From Ponticaulis koreensis DSM 19734 (lineage in GTDB: Bacteria > Pseudomonadota > Alphaproteobacteria > Caulobacterales > Hyphomonadaceae): a stretch of 64,000 nt of DNA. Shown here piece after piece: positions 33,404 through 42,154 of the stretch. Position 1 is the first letter of the stretch; every line of letters starts with the position of its first letter. The notes under the pieces were generated by a model, which worked only from the letters and a program-made list of their open reading frames with translations, was not told the DNA's origin and did not search any database. Location: NCBI RefSeq assembly GCF_000420665.1, contig NZ_ATVJ01000001.1, positions 2,117,588 through 2,181,587 on the forward strand, given 5' to 3'. The translations under genes and the position numbers were made by a program.

Positions 33404-34969
33404 TTAGCTTCCCCACTGGATGAATGGCACGGTCGCGAACAGCTCTCGCTCACGTTGGCGCGGGTCGTTTTCAAGCCGTGTGCGGGTATCAAACACCATG
33501 GTTTCACGGTCTGGCAGAGTGTGCGGGTCCCATTGAGGGATGCCGGCATGGTTTGGATTTCCATTGCGCGCGAGATTTATAAACGCAGTAGAGAGTTGAT
33601 CAGCCACGCGCGCCGCGGTTGGGCCAGTACCTGACATTGCACCCGGTTGGGCAAGATTGTCGAAGGCGTGCTCGATATCAATCGTGTGGGGCGCGCCGCG
33701 CTCACGCTCGGCTGCAGGCAGGTCAAACTGATAAACCCATGTTGGTGCGCCCTGTCGAGCCCGTGCGTCTGATTCTTCAACCTGTCCACGCCAGCTTCGA
33801 CCTGCTGTGGTTGCTTTGAACATGATTTCGGTCGGGTCGAGTTCGGGGAACCATTCGCGATATTTCTCGACTACATGGCCGGGATGAATATCGCAGCGGA
33901 GCTGGATCTCTAGCCAGTCCGGCAGTGTTTCCCAGGTGAGCGCGAATGCTTCGTCTCGCCAGAGGAACGCTTTAGTTTCATCGGCTGTGTTACCAAGGAT
34001 CATCGGGATTTGGGCTGACTGGCCCGGTGCATCCGGGAAGAACGGATGGCGCGACAGCATGCGATAATCGAGTACAGGCCCGAAATAGAGACCGTGGGCT
34101 TCGTTGATAGGATCGCGGGCTGTGAGGCCCTCCATCAGGCGCTCCATCGGAATGGTGCGCAAGTCTTCTGGTGTTGTTGCGCTGGCGCCGATTGTTTCAA
34201 GAAAGCGTGTCGCGCGTGCGGTGCCGTTCAACGGACCACATGCGGTGACTTGCTGACCGCTCATCGTCGCGGCGGAATGGAAAAGGCCTTCAGCGGCTGG
34301 TGAGGCCATCATCGTTGCGATTTTTGCGCCGCCGCCAGACTGGCCGAACACCATGACGCGATCCGGATCGCCGCCAAAAGTCTCCGCGTTTTGCTTCACC
34401 CAGTTGAGGGCCAGCACGAGGTCCCATTGACCGGCATTGCCGCTATCAGAGAAGGCGCCGGGATAAAGGCGGTCGAGGTAGAGATAGCCAAAAGCGTTGA
34501 GGCGGTGATTGACGGTAATGACAACTACGTCGCCTTTTGTAGCGAGTCGGGTTCCGTCATATAACTCATCTGAACCAGATCCGTTCGAGTATGCGCCGCC
34601 ATGGATGTAGAACATGATCGGGCGTTTCGCGCCGTCATTCAGGCCGGGTGTCCAGACATTGAGGAACAGGCAGTCTTCGCTGATTTCAGGCTGGTTTGAA
34701 CGTTGTGGTGACGACGCACGGTAATTGATCGCATCGGAGATGTCGGTCCGACGGGTAGCCGGAATTGGTTTCGCAAAGCGCGAAAGGGCTGTGTCTTCGC
34801 CATAACGGACACCGCGGAAAACATTAATACCGTCAGATTTAAGACCGCGCAGCTGACCACTTGTTGTATCTGCGAGCACGGATGTTTCATCCTGTGCGAA
34901 CGCACCTAAACCAGCAGCAAACGGGCTCGCCGCTGCTGCACCAAGCACCAGACGTCTGGACAGATTCAT
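33404..34969 (-). CDS. Type-B carboxylesterase family protein, exported
   Basis: 521 residues with an N-terminal signal containing SRRLVLGAAAASPFAAG (Tat-like) ending near AFAQ. Carboxylesterase blocks are present: LRGLKSDGINVFRGVRYGED; SEDCLFLNVWTP; the oxyanion loop FYIHGGAYSNGS; and the nucleophile elbow VFGQSGGGAKIATMM, where GQSGG replaces the common GESAGG. The acid may be in NTADETKAF and the histidine in IDIEHAFDN. It lies between kdgK and the PepSY-like gene with 18 and 1 base gaps. Hydrolysis of acyl or methyl esters on pectin side groups is plausible from the context. Confidence 0.87.
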   Translation of the reverse strand: MNLSRRLVLGAAAASPFAAGLGAFAQDETSVLADTTSGQLRGLKSDGINVFRGVRYGEDTALSRFAKPIPATRRTDISDAINYRASSPQRSNQPEISEDCLFLNVWTPGLNDGAKRPIMFYIHGGAYSNGSGSDELYDGTRLATKGDVVVITVNHRLNAFGYLYLDRLYPGAFSDSGNAGQWDLVLALNWVKQNAETFGGDPDRVMVFGQSGGGAKIATMMASPAAEGLFHSAATMSGQQVTACGPLNGTARATRFLETIGASATTPEDLRTIPMERLMEGLTARDPINEAHGLYFGPVLDYRMLSRHPFFPDAPGQSAQIPMILGNTADETKAFLWRDEAFALTWETLPDWLEIQLRCDIHPGHVVEKYREWFPELDPTEIMFKATTAGRSWRGQVEESDARARQGAPTWVYQFDLPAAERERGAPHTIDIEHAFDNLAQPGAMSGTGPTAARVADQLSTAFINLARNGNPNHAGIPQWDPHTLPDRETMVFDTRTRLENDPRQRERELFATVPFIQWGS

Positions 34970-34987
34970 GTGTTCCTCCCGGTTTTA

Positions 34988-35989
34988 TTACCGGCGGACG
35001 TCCAGCCCTGACTCATTCATGGCGTCTTCGACTTCCTGCACATTTGTCAGGTTAAAGTCGCCCGGGATGGAGTGTTTGATGGCGCCCGCCGCCATAGCAA
35101 ATTCGATTGTGTACTGAGGGTCTGCATCATTCAGCAGGCAGTGCAGAACGCCGGCGGCAAACGCGTCGCCGCCGCCGATCCGGTCCACAACACCCTCTAG
35201 CTCATGAGCGCGCGAGGTAAAAAACGCGTCGCGGGTGTAGTATTCGCCGACCAGAGACTGATTAGATACAGAGCTCTGAGCGCGCTGTGTAGCGGCGATG
35301 GCCTTCAGATTCGGGAATGTGTCGAATGCTCGCGCAATCGCATCTTTCCGTGTCTCTGGCTCCGTACCAAGGAGCAGGGCGATATCGCGCTCGTTGATGA
35401 AGGCGATAGTCGCGTGGCTCAGAACGTTTTTCAGGATGGCAGGGCCGTTTCCGTCCCAGCTCTTCCAGAGAAGCTCGCGGTAATTGCCATCAAATGACAG
35501 CTGAATGCCGCGCTCGGCGCATTTGGCAGCCAGAAGCTGCGACGCTTCAGCGGGGCCGGGGCCGGTCGCAGGTGTTATGCCTGAAAGATGGACCAGTTTT
35601 ACGCCCTCAAGCAGGCTGTTCCAGTCATAGTCGTTAGCGGTCGACGCCGCGAATGCGGAATGTGCACGATCATAGATGATCCGTGATGGCCTGCGTACGG
35701 CACCTGTTTCCAGAAAATACATGCCCATACGACCCGCACGGGTCAGGATGTTCGATGTGACAACGCCCTGAGCGCGTAGACCAGCCAGCACACTGTCTGC
35801 GAGCGCGTTGTCTTCTGGAATGGCGCTCATCATGTCAACGGAGTGCCCAAAACGGGCAAGGCTTACGCCGACATTGGCTTCAGCGCCCCCGAACTGGACG
35901 TTCAACGTGCCGGATTGGCCGAAACGTTCATTGCCCGGTGGAGATAGGCGAAGCAACAGCTCACCAAAGCACAGCACATCCGTTGTCAT
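34988..35989 (-). CDS. kdgK: 2-keto-3-deoxygluconate kinase (PfkB family)
   Basis: 333 residues. The ribokinase-fold blocks are visible: FGELLLRLSPPGNERFGQ at the start, FGGAEANVGVSLARFG (substrate binding), FDGNYRELLW, and the C-terminal anion-hole motif VDRIGGGDAFAAGVLH with the catalytic aspartate in GGGD. The enzyme phosphorylates KDG to KDPG in the cytosol. Its place after kduD (18 bases) and its co-occurrence with eda in the locus support KdgK over other PfkB sugar kinases. Confidence 0.92.
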   Translation of the reverse strand: MTTDVLCFGELLLRLSPPGNERFGQSGTLNVQFGGAEANVGVSLARFGHSVDMMSAIPEDNALADSVLAGLRAQGVVTSNILTRAGRMGMYFLETGAVRRPSRIIYDRAHSAFAASTANDYDWNSLLEGVKLVHLSGITPATGPGPAEASQLLAAKCAERGIQLSFDGNYRELLWKSWDGNGPAILKNVLSHATIAFINERDIALLLGTEPETRKDAIARAFDTFPNLKAIAATQRAQSSVSNQSLVGEYYTRDAFFTSRAHELEGVVDRIGGGDAFAAGVLHCLLNDADPQYTIEFAMAAGAIKHSIPGDFNLTNVQEVEDAMNESGLDVRR

Positions 35990-36007
35990 GACAGAATCAG
36001 ATCCTCT

Positions 36008-36766
36008 TTAGCGGGCGAGCCAGCCGCCATCGACCGGCAATGTGATGCCCTGCACATAGTCTGATGCTGAAGATGACAGGAATACTGCCGCACCGCCAAG
36101 GTCTGATGGTTTGCCCCAGCGACCTGCCGGAATGCGGCCCAGAATTTCGGTGTTGCGTTTCTCGTCAGCCTGAAGGGCTGCAGTGTTGTTTGTTGCGAAA
36201 TAGCCCGGCGCAATCGCGTTCACATTGATGCCGTGGGCGGCCCATTCGTTTGCGAGGATACGTGTCAGGCCCATTACGCCGCTCTTGGAAGCAGTATAAG
36301 ATGGAACGCGGATGCCGCCCTGATAGGATAGCATGGACGCGATATTGATGATCTTGCCGCCTTTTTCTGCCGCGATCATGGAGCGCGCTACAGCCTGACT
36401 GAGGAAGAACAGAGTTTTGAGGTTGATATCCATCACCGCATCCCAGTCTTCTTCGGTGAAGTCGATGGAATCATTGCGTTTGATGATACCTGCATTGTTC
36501 ACGAGGATGTCGATCTCGCCGAGGTTTTCGCGTGTTTCCGAAACGATGCGCTCGATAGGTTCCATGCTGCCAAGGTCAGCCATGATGACATGGGCTTTGC
36601 GGCCGGTTTTCTCGACGAGTTCAACAGTCTCTTCAGGACGCGAACGGCCCACCAGAGCAACATCTGCACCCGCTTCAGCCAGCGCCACGGCCATGCCTTG
36701 TCCAAGACCGGTATTTGCTCCGGTAACGATGGCAGTTTTGCCTGTAAGATCGAACGGGTTGGACAT
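36008..36766 (-). CDS. kduD: 2-dehydro-3-deoxy-D-gluconate 5-dehydrogenase (SDR)
   Basis: 252 residues from the ATG at 36766 (GAGG upstream); an extension to 36820 has no leader. It is a classical short-chain dehydrogenase: TAIVTGANTGLGQGMA is the nucleotide-binding TGxxxGxG motif, NNAG is at LVNNAGIIKRN, and the catalytic Ser, Tyr and Lys are in NIASMLSYQGG and PSYTASKSG. The ending SSASDYVQGITLPVDGGW is typical of KduD. The enzyme reduces 3-deoxy-D-glycero-2,5-hexodiulosonate to KDG, the last step from unsaturated uronates. It is first in the kduD-kdgK-esterase-PepSY operon, behind operator site B. Confidence 0.92.
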   Translation of the reverse strand: MSNPFDLTGKTAIVTGANTGLGQGMAVALAEAGADVALVGRSRPEETVELVEKTGRKAHVIMADLGSMEPIERIVSETRENLGEIDILVNNAGIIKRNDSIDFTEEDWDAVMDINLKTLFFLSQAVARSMIAAEKGGKIINIASMLSYQGGIRVPSYTASKSGVMGLTRILANEWAAHGINVNAIAPGYFATNNTAALQADEKRNTEILGRIPAGRWGKPSDLGGAAVFLSSSASDYVQGITLPVDGGWLAR

Positions 36767-36824
36767 ATTGGCCTCGTTTTGTTGTCGCGTTTCTGGAAGG
36801 GAAATACCCTTCAAACTCACCTAA

Positions 36825-36840
36825 GGTAACCGGTGTCATA
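36825..36840. promoter_or_regulatory. LacI-type operator, site B, upstream of kduD
   Basis: GGTAACCGGTGTCATA, the same core as the other sites, lies 59 bases before the kduD start in the gap after the lacI stop. Confidence 0.75.
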
Positions 36841-36871
36841 ACATTGAGAAAACACTCTATCAACCGGTAAG

Positions 36872-37957
36872 CTAGCTGTTTGGTCTCGCGGTGGACTGGC
36901 GAACAATGATTTCCGGTGTGAACTCTTTGACGAACTTTGTGTTCTCGCCGCGGAGTTGTTCCAGAAGGCGGGTTGCCGCTTCCTGACCCATCTCGCGGAT
37001 CGGCAATTTTACGGTCGTCAGCTGTGGCCAGATTCGCGCTGCCATCGGCGTGTCGTCGAAGCCGACAATTGAGAGGTCTTCAGGTACGCTCAGCCCGGCC
37101 TTGCGAGCCGACGTATAGATACCAATCGCCATCTCGTCGTTGCCTGCGAAGATCGCGGTGGGGCGCTTGGCCCGGGATAGAAGATTATCGGCAGCCTGCA
37201 CACCGGAATCGAAGGTGTATCCGGCTTCCAGTGTCAGAGAGCTTTCCAGCTCAATGCCGAACTCTGCCAATCCATTGCGGAAGCCGTAAAGACGTTCGTG
37301 GGCCGAACGGAAGCTTTTAGGGCCGTGGATATGGGCGATACGCTTATGGCCGAGCGTTGCCAGATGGCGGGCGGCCTGCGCTGCGCCCTCGGCGTCCTGT
37401 GTGCGGATCATACGGTAGGGCTCATCAAGCTCAACAGAGGCAATGCGCACATAGTTGCATCCCAGCTCTTCGAGCTTGTGTGCCAGAGCATCATCCTCTG
37501 AAACCGACGGCGGCATGATCATGCCGGACGGGCGATGACGCTCTACGAAGAGGCAGATTTCTTCCTGATAGTTCGGATTGGTCCGGTCTACCGGCTGCAG
37601 TACGAGTTGATAGTCCGTGACTGACAAGGCATCGAGAATACCGCGCTGCATGTTCACAACGTATTGCGGGCTCGGGTTGTCGTAAGCGAGACCAATCAGA
37701 TAGGATTTGCGGAAAGCAAGGGCACGGGCTTGCGGGTCGGGCCGGAAGCCGTGTTCTGCAATAATCGCCTCGACGCGCTTGCGCGTATCTTCGCTCACCA
37801 GAGGCGAGCGGTTGATAATGCGGGAAACCGTTTTCTTCGAAACGTTTGCCAGACGCGCAATGTCGTTGATTGTAACGCGCCCTTCGATACCGGTACCGAT
37901 ATCGTCCAATCCCGAAGGGCGATCACTGTTTTCTTTACTGGCCACTGTCCGTACCAC
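36872..37957 (-). CDS. LacI family transcriptional regulator of the uronate/pectin locus
   Basis: 361 residues as a GTG-started frame; another GTG at 37945 is possible and there is no suitable ATG. The N-terminal helix-turn-helix and hinge are at about residues 28-85: VTINDIARLANVSKKTVSR, then PLVSEDTRKRVEAIIAEHGF and PDPQARALA, the LacI hinge. The periplasmic-binding-protein-like effector domain follows, ending near ATRLLEQL. The four ACCGGT-centred palindromes near its neighbours fit a LacI-type dimer. It probably represses the locus until a uronate or KDG-type ligand binds (inference from the family). Confidence 0.93.
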   Translation of the reverse strand: MVRTVASKENSDRPSGLDDIGTGIEGRVTINDIARLANVSKKTVSRIINRSPLVSEDTRKRVEAIIAEHGFRPDPQARALAFRKSYLIGLAYDNPSPQYVVNMQRGILDALSVTDYQLVLQPVDRTNPNYQEEICLFVERHRPSGMIMPPSVSEDDALAHKLEELGCNYVRIASVELDEPYRMIRTQDAEGAAQAARHLATLGHKRIAHIHGPKSFRSAHERLYGFRNGLAEFGIELESSLTLEAGYTFDSGVQAADNLLSRAKRPTAIFAGNDEMAIGIYTSARKAGLSVPEDLSIVGFDDTPMAARIWPQLTTVKLPIREMGQEAATRLLEQLRGENTKFVKEFTPEIIVRQSTARPNS

Positions 37958-37960
37958 ACC

Positions 37961-37994
37961 TGAGGCTGATGTTTTGCGAAAGCATACAGCCTCA
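37961..37994. other. Long inverted repeat in front of lacI
   Basis: 8-bp arms TGAGGCTG and CAGCCTCA enclose a loop with an inner ATG/CAT pairing. It sits between the pectate lyase stop and the lacI start and has no T run in the lacI direction, so it is not a clear terminator. Confidence 0.45.
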
Positions 37995-38016
37995 AAAAGC
38001 GTCGTATAGCTGAAAT

Positions 38017-39420
38017 TTAAGTGCCGCGAGCGCTTAGGTCGCCGCTGAGGGCGGCTTCATTGCGCGGGCTCATTGTGTTCAGATCCCAGTTTTCCGGGTT
38101 AAAAGCACGACGAACCTCAGGAAATTCGGGGTATCCGCCAACTTCGTCCTGGCTATCGATAATGCCGCCGCGTCCTTCCGCAGCATCCGCCGTCACGCGA
38201 ACGTCATGTGTGTCGCGGTCCCAAGGGCGTGCGCCTGCATTGGTCAGAACGTAGGTTTCTACCTGATCGGATGGAAGGATGCGCAGTGATTCGAGGTCCA
38301 TGTGCGCAGAATCCGCTGTCAGGAACTCAGCTGGGCCAACGGTGTAATGACCGTACATCGGCGCATCATGGCCCCAACGGTCTACGGCAATATTGTCGCT
38401 CTCATAGATAGACAGATCGCCAATGCCGCCAATCATCACCATTGGCAGGTCGGGCTGTGTAGACGGGCCATAGCGCATGACGTTTGAAACGAGGTCCATC
38501 TCGCCAAGCTCAGGCGCGTGACCCGCCCATTCGAGCGCTTGCAGATTGTAGTGAACGGCACGTTGGCCCGGATTGTAGATGAAGTTGTTCACGATCGCGC
38601 CGTGCACGTCGCCTTTGAACAGCGGGCTGCGCTCATAATTTGAAGAGTACAGGTTCGCATAGAGCACGATATTGTTCACGTGGTCGTGGATAAGAGAGCC
38701 TTTGGAGTGCTCGCCTTTTGCGTGAACAGAATGTGCGAGGCCCTCTGCGATGATATTGTTGGAATACAGCACATCATGAGACGCGTTCTGGTGCCATTCT
38801 TCCGGTGTCTCGCCAGAGAAACGGCGGCTTGAAGAGGACAGGTTCTCATCAGTCGCCCAGCTGAAAGAGCAATGGTCGACGACAATGTTGTACGCGCCAC
38901 CTGTGGACAGGCCGTCAATGTCGTCACCTGAACGTTCAGGCATGCCGCGGTCGCCTGGACGTACGCGTAGGTGCTGAACTATGATGTCGTGGCCAGAAAT
39001 CGTGAAACCGCCGCGGATCAGCGTGATGCCCGGGGAGGGGGCTGTCTGACCGGCAATCGTGATGTCTGATCCACGGATAGGCAGGTTGTTGCCGTCCAGA
39101 TCAATCGCGCCTGCAACTTCAAAGACGATCGTAACCGGACCGTCATGCTCGGCTTCCAGTGCGGCGCGGAGCGTGCCCGGGCCTTCGCTTTCAAGAGAGG
39201 TGACTCGAACGATTTCGCCGCCATTGCCACCATTGGTGACAGATTGCGCGTATGGGGGGAGACCGTAATCCCATCCGATGGCGTCCGGCGCTGGCAGGGT
39301 GTAGCTGACTGCAGGCGCTGCAACTGGCTCAACAGCCGTTGCGCAGCCGGCCATCAGAGCAGGTCCTGCCGTGAAAAGCGTAGTCGCGATGAGTGCGGTG
39401 CGAAGTTTAGAAAAGCTCAT
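38017..39420 (-). CDS. Pectate lyase family protein, secreted (lipoprotein)
   Basis: 467 residues from the ATG at 39420, preceded by GGGGAGGAAA. The signal ends LMAGC, a lipobox. The mature protein is a right-handed parallel beta-helix: NGGNGGEIVRVTSLESEG, GTLRAALE, then a run of short strands such as SDITIAGQTAPSPGI and GHDIIVQHLRVRPGD. The central block DGLSTGGAYNIVVDHCSFSW is followed by TDENLSSSS, the calcium and substrate-binding face of PL1-type lyases. Such enzymes split polygalacturonate by beta-elimination to 4,5-unsaturated oligogalacturonides. It shares a divergent operator with the FAH-family hydratase gene. Confidence 0.9.
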   Translation of the reverse strand: MSFSKLRTALIATTLFTAGPALMAGCATAVEPVAAPAVSYTLPAPDAIGWDYGLPPYAQSVTNGGNGGEIVRVTSLESEGPGTLRAALEAEHDGPVTIVFEVAGAIDLDGNNLPIRGSDITIAGQTAPSPGITLIRGGFTISGHDIIVQHLRVRPGDRGMPERSGDDIDGLSTGGAYNIVVDHCSFSWATDENLSSSSRRFSGETPEEWHQNASHDVLYSNNIIAEGLAHSVHAKGEHSKGSLIHDHVNNIVLYANLYSSNYERSPLFKGDVHGAIVNNFIYNPGQRAVHYNLQALEWAGHAPELGEMDLVSNVMRYGPSTQPDLPMVMIGGIGDLSIYESDNIAVDRWGHDAPMYGHYTVGPAEFLTADSAHMDLESLRILPSDQVETYVLTNAGARPWDRDTHDVRVTADAAEGRGGIIDSQDEVGGYPEFPEVRRAFNPENWDLNTMSPRNEAALSGDLSARGT

Positions 39421-39500
39421 TTGATATTTCCTCCCCGGAAAAGTGTGCTCTCGGTATTTTGTTGTTGGATAAACGTACAACAACGTCTAGACAAGCATGA

Positions 39501-39517
39501 ATGACACCGGTTACCAT
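39501..39517. promoter_or_regulatory. LacI-type operator, site C, between pectate lyase and hydratase genes
   Basis: ATGACACCGGTTACCAT, the same sequence as site A read on the other strand, lies 46 bases before the hydratase start and 81 before the divergent lyase start. Confidence 0.75.
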
Positions 39518-39562
39518 CGATGTCCAGAACGACAAAAGAAATAAAGAAAACGAGGCTTGGAA

Positions 39563-40372
39563 ATGAGCGAGGAAACGCAAACACAGAAACTCGCTGGATC
39601 AGATGCGCGGGCTGAGGCATTTGTCACGGCACGTCGCAGCGGTGCCGGAATTGACGTGTATCCAGGCGAACTGCCAGCCAGCCTCGACGAAGCGTATGCT
39701 ATTCAGGACGTAGCCATCGCGCTTTGGCCTACTGCCATTGCAGGCTGGAAAGTTGGACGGATTACGGGCGAGTATGAAACAGAACTCGGTCATGACCGTC
39801 TGGTCGGCCCAGTGTTCGAAGAATTTTTCCATCGGAACGCCGGTGATGTGCTCACTCTTCCTGTGTACGCAGACGGCTTTGCGGCGGTTGAGGGTGAAGT
39901 CACCGCTGTTATCAGCAAGGACGTGCCTGCGGGTAAGACCGATTTCTCGACTGAAGATGCGCTGGAATACATCGGCGCGCTGCATTTTGGCGTTGAGCTG
40001 GCAAGCAGCCCGTTCAAAGGAATCAACGACTTTGGCCCGTTGGTGACGATCTCCGACTTCGGAAACAATCGAGGCCTGATTATAGGTCAGGAGATTTCTG
40101 GCTGGCGCGATATGGACCTGTCCTCATGGACATTTGAGACATTTGTGAATCAGCAGTCTGTCGGGCGAGCAACCCCTGAAGCTATTCCGGGTGGTCCGGT
40201 AGAATCCGTTCGCTACCTGCTTGAAAATACGGCTAAACGTGGCCTGCCACTGAAGGCCGGCATGATGGTTCTTACGGGCGCTGTAACAGGTGTTCATGAA
40301 GCTTTTGCAGGTGATAGTGCGTCCGTCACCCTGGCTGGAGAAGAGATTTCACTTCGATTGACGGAAGCATAG
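39563..40372 (+). CDS. 2-keto-4-pentenoate hydratase / FAH family protein
   Basis: 269 residues from the ATG at 39563 (GAGG upstream). The fold of the fumarylacetoacetate hydrolase superfamily, MhpD branch, is shown by IAGWKVGRITGEYE (conserved G-W-K-V-G at 61-65), LVGPVFEEFF, AAVEGEVTAVI with the metal-binding Glu110-x-Glu112, and the later GVELASS with a third candidate Glu. The ending TLAGEEISLRL is also family-like. Members hydrate or cleave 2-oxo acids with Mg or Mn. Here it is divergent from pectate lyase behind the shared operator, so it should act on a uronate-derived 2-oxo acid. The actual substrate is unknown. Confidence 0.82.
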   Translation: MSEETQTQKLAGSDARAEAFVTARRSGAGIDVYPGELPASLDEAYAIQDVAIALWPTAIAGWKVGRITGEYETELGHDRLVGPVFEEFFHRNAGDVLTLPVYADGFAAVEGEVTAVISKDVPAGKTDFSTEDALEYIGALHFGVELASSPFKGINDFGPLVTISDFGNNRGLIIGQEISGWRDMDLSSWTFETFVNQQSVGRATPEAIPGGPVESVRYLLENTAKRGLPLKAGMMVLTGAVTGVHEAFAGDSASVTLAGEEISLRLTEA

Positions 40373-40402
40373 TCCCTGATTTTCTGTCACATGATCTGAA
40401 GT

Positions 40403-40434
40403 GAGGGGCTCGCCTTTGGCGGGCCCTTCTTTTT
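40403..40434. terminator. Terminator between convergent hydratase and GH43 genes
   Basis: A 12-bp stem with two G-T pairs (left arm GAGGGGCTCGCC, loop TTT) is followed by a T-rich run on the plus strand, touching the GH43 stop. Confidence 0.7.
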
Positions 40435-42058
40435 ATGTGTCGTTACGCAAAGCCCTGTACTGCAGGTTATAAAACCGGGCAGCGCCTTCGCGTGACGAAT
40501 AGATACCCGGTCGTAGGCTGAGAAAGCCGTAGGCGACATTGTGATGGTAGCCTGAAACTTCCATCTGCACGTCCATTTTAGACCAGCTTTCGCCATCAAG
40601 GCTGAAATAGAAGGTGAGCACGTGTTCATCATTTTTCATGCGAACGAAAAGGGTCTCCGTTCCCGCTGGAATATCAGCAGCGCGTCGACGTGCCATGCCA
40701 TACCGATGGAAAAGAAGTCCGTCATCATTGAATGCGAGACCGGCATAAAGTTGGTCATTGTAGAAGGCGAGTAGTCCAGCTTCATTGCCTGTGTCGCGTC
40801 GCATTTCGACTGTGACTTCGTAGGATAGGTCACCAGCAACAAAGCAAAGTGGAGAGCTGTCTTCAGGGCTCTCGCCGCGCGCGGTCAATACCAGTCCGGG
40901 CTGAAGCAGGGATATGCGCTCATACTCGTCGCGAGACGGGCGGAAGAAGCGCCATTGATCGGCGAGACTGGAGCCTGAAAAGTCATCTGAATGAGGCGTA
41001 CCGTGCGTGAGGCTTCTCTCCGCTGCGGGAATAGGGAAGGCTGAAGATAAATCGCCGCCAAGCGATTCCCACCAGCCGTCCTCGCGCCAACGGACGGGTT
41101 CGAGCAGCGCTTGCCGGCCCAATGTCCAATAGCCGTTTTCATATCCGTGGGAGATGAGCCACCAGTCACTGTTCGGCCCGTCGATCAGCGTAGCATGACC
41201 GCGTGACCACCATTGTTCGTCGCGTGTCAGTGTTCGAACCTGCGGATTGTTTGGTGCGTGTTCCCATGGGCCGTGTACCGAGCGGGATCGTACGCTGATG
41301 ACCATGTGGCTCGTCGGTGGGCCGGCCGTTCCGCCAACGGCCGTGAGCATGTAGAACCAGCCATCTTTACGCAGCATTTTGGGCCCTTCAGGGCAGAAGC
41401 ATTCCACGTCCCAGCTTTCAGGATAGCGCCACGGATCATAAATGTGCGTAACGTCGCCATCCGTAGCGAGGCCATCATCTGTCAGCGCGATCATGTCGCC
41501 GTTCGATAAAAACAGATAGCGTTTACCGTCTTCTCCGACGATGTGTCCGGGGTCGATATGATTGGGCAAAAACAGGTCGACAGGATCTGACCATGGGCCT
41601 TCGATATTGTCCGCTGTAATCACATAAATCGACCGGTATTCATCGGTGCGAGCTGGAATATAGAGATAGTACCGGCCTTCATGCAGCACGAGATCAGGTG
41701 CCCAGACCGAGCCGATATAAGTGTTGAGCGCAGGGGCAACCGGCTCCCAGTTTACGAGATCATATGACCGGTAAATCATCAGCCCCGGATATGCCTCAAA
41801 GGTTGAAAAGGTAACGTAGTAGACGTCGCCATCACGTATGATTGCCGGGTCAGGGTGATCGCCTGCGAAGATGGGATTGAGGAAGGTGCCATCTCCACGG
41901 TCAGCTATACGCTGGTCTTCATAACCAAAGCCCCATTCGCGATCTTCAGCGGTCGAGCGCGGCTGGCCTGATGGGCTCGAACATGCGTTCAGCGCGGGAA
42001 GGGCGATCCCCGTTGCGGCGAGTGATTGAAACAGTTGGCGGCGGGTAGGGCGTGTCAT
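40433..42058 (-). CDS. Glycoside hydrolase family 43 protein, exported
   Basis: 541 residues; a Tat-type signal with lipobox (TRRQLFQSLAATG to LNAC). The five-bladed propeller domain spans about 58-340. Catalytic carboxylates as usually placed in GH43 are Asp70 (AGDHPDPAIIRDG), Asp169 (NHIDPGHIV) and Glu224 (CFCPEGPKML). A beta-sandwich accessory domain follows from about residue 360 (HSDDFSGSSLADQWRF). GH43 enzymes remove arabinose, xylose or galactose units from side chains of pectin and xylan; the exact activity cannot be told. GGAGG precedes the ATG. It lies behind the TonB receptor gene on the same strand but after a terminator. Confidence 0.88.
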   Translation of the reverse strand: MTRPTRRQLFQSLAATGIALPALNACSSPSGQPRSTAEDREWGFGYEDQRIADRGDGTFLNPIFAGDHPDPAIIRDGDVYYVTFSTFEAYPGLMIYRSYDLVNWEPVAPALNTYIGSVWAPDLVLHEGRYYLYIPARTDEYRSIYVITADNIEGPWSDPVDLFLPNHIDPGHIVGEDGKRYLFLSNGDMIALTDDGLATDGDVTHIYDPWRYPESWDVECFCPEGPKMLRKDGWFYMLTAVGGTAGPPTSHMVISVRSRSVHGPWEHAPNNPQVRTLTRDEQWWSRGHATLIDGPNSDWWLISHGYENGYWTLGRQALLEPVRWREDGWWESLGGDLSSAFPIPAAERSLTHGTPHSDDFSGSSLADQWRFFRPSRDEYERISLLQPGLVLTARGESPEDSSPLCFVAGDLSYEVTVEMRRDTGNEAGLLAFYNDQLYAGLAFNDDGLLFHRYGMARRRAADIPAGTETLFVRMKNDEHVLTFYFSLDGESWSKMDVQMEVSGYHHNVAYGFLSLRPGIYSSREGAARFYNLQYRALRNDT

Positions 42059-42083
42059 CTGGAACCTCCGATTAGTTAAGAAA

Positions 42084-42113
42084 AAACCGGCGCCACAGGG
42101 AAAGCGCCGGTTT
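42084..42113 (-). terminator. Strong terminator after the TonB receptor gene, before GH43
   Basis: A perfect 10-bp stem AAACCGGCGC with a 10-base loop; on the minus strand the hairpin runs into TTTTTTCTT. It lies between two genes of the same direction, so it may lower but not abolish GH43 expression. Confidence 0.88.
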
Positions 42114-42154
42114 CAGTTTGATCTGCAGAACAGGAGATAGTTCTGAGGGAGAAC

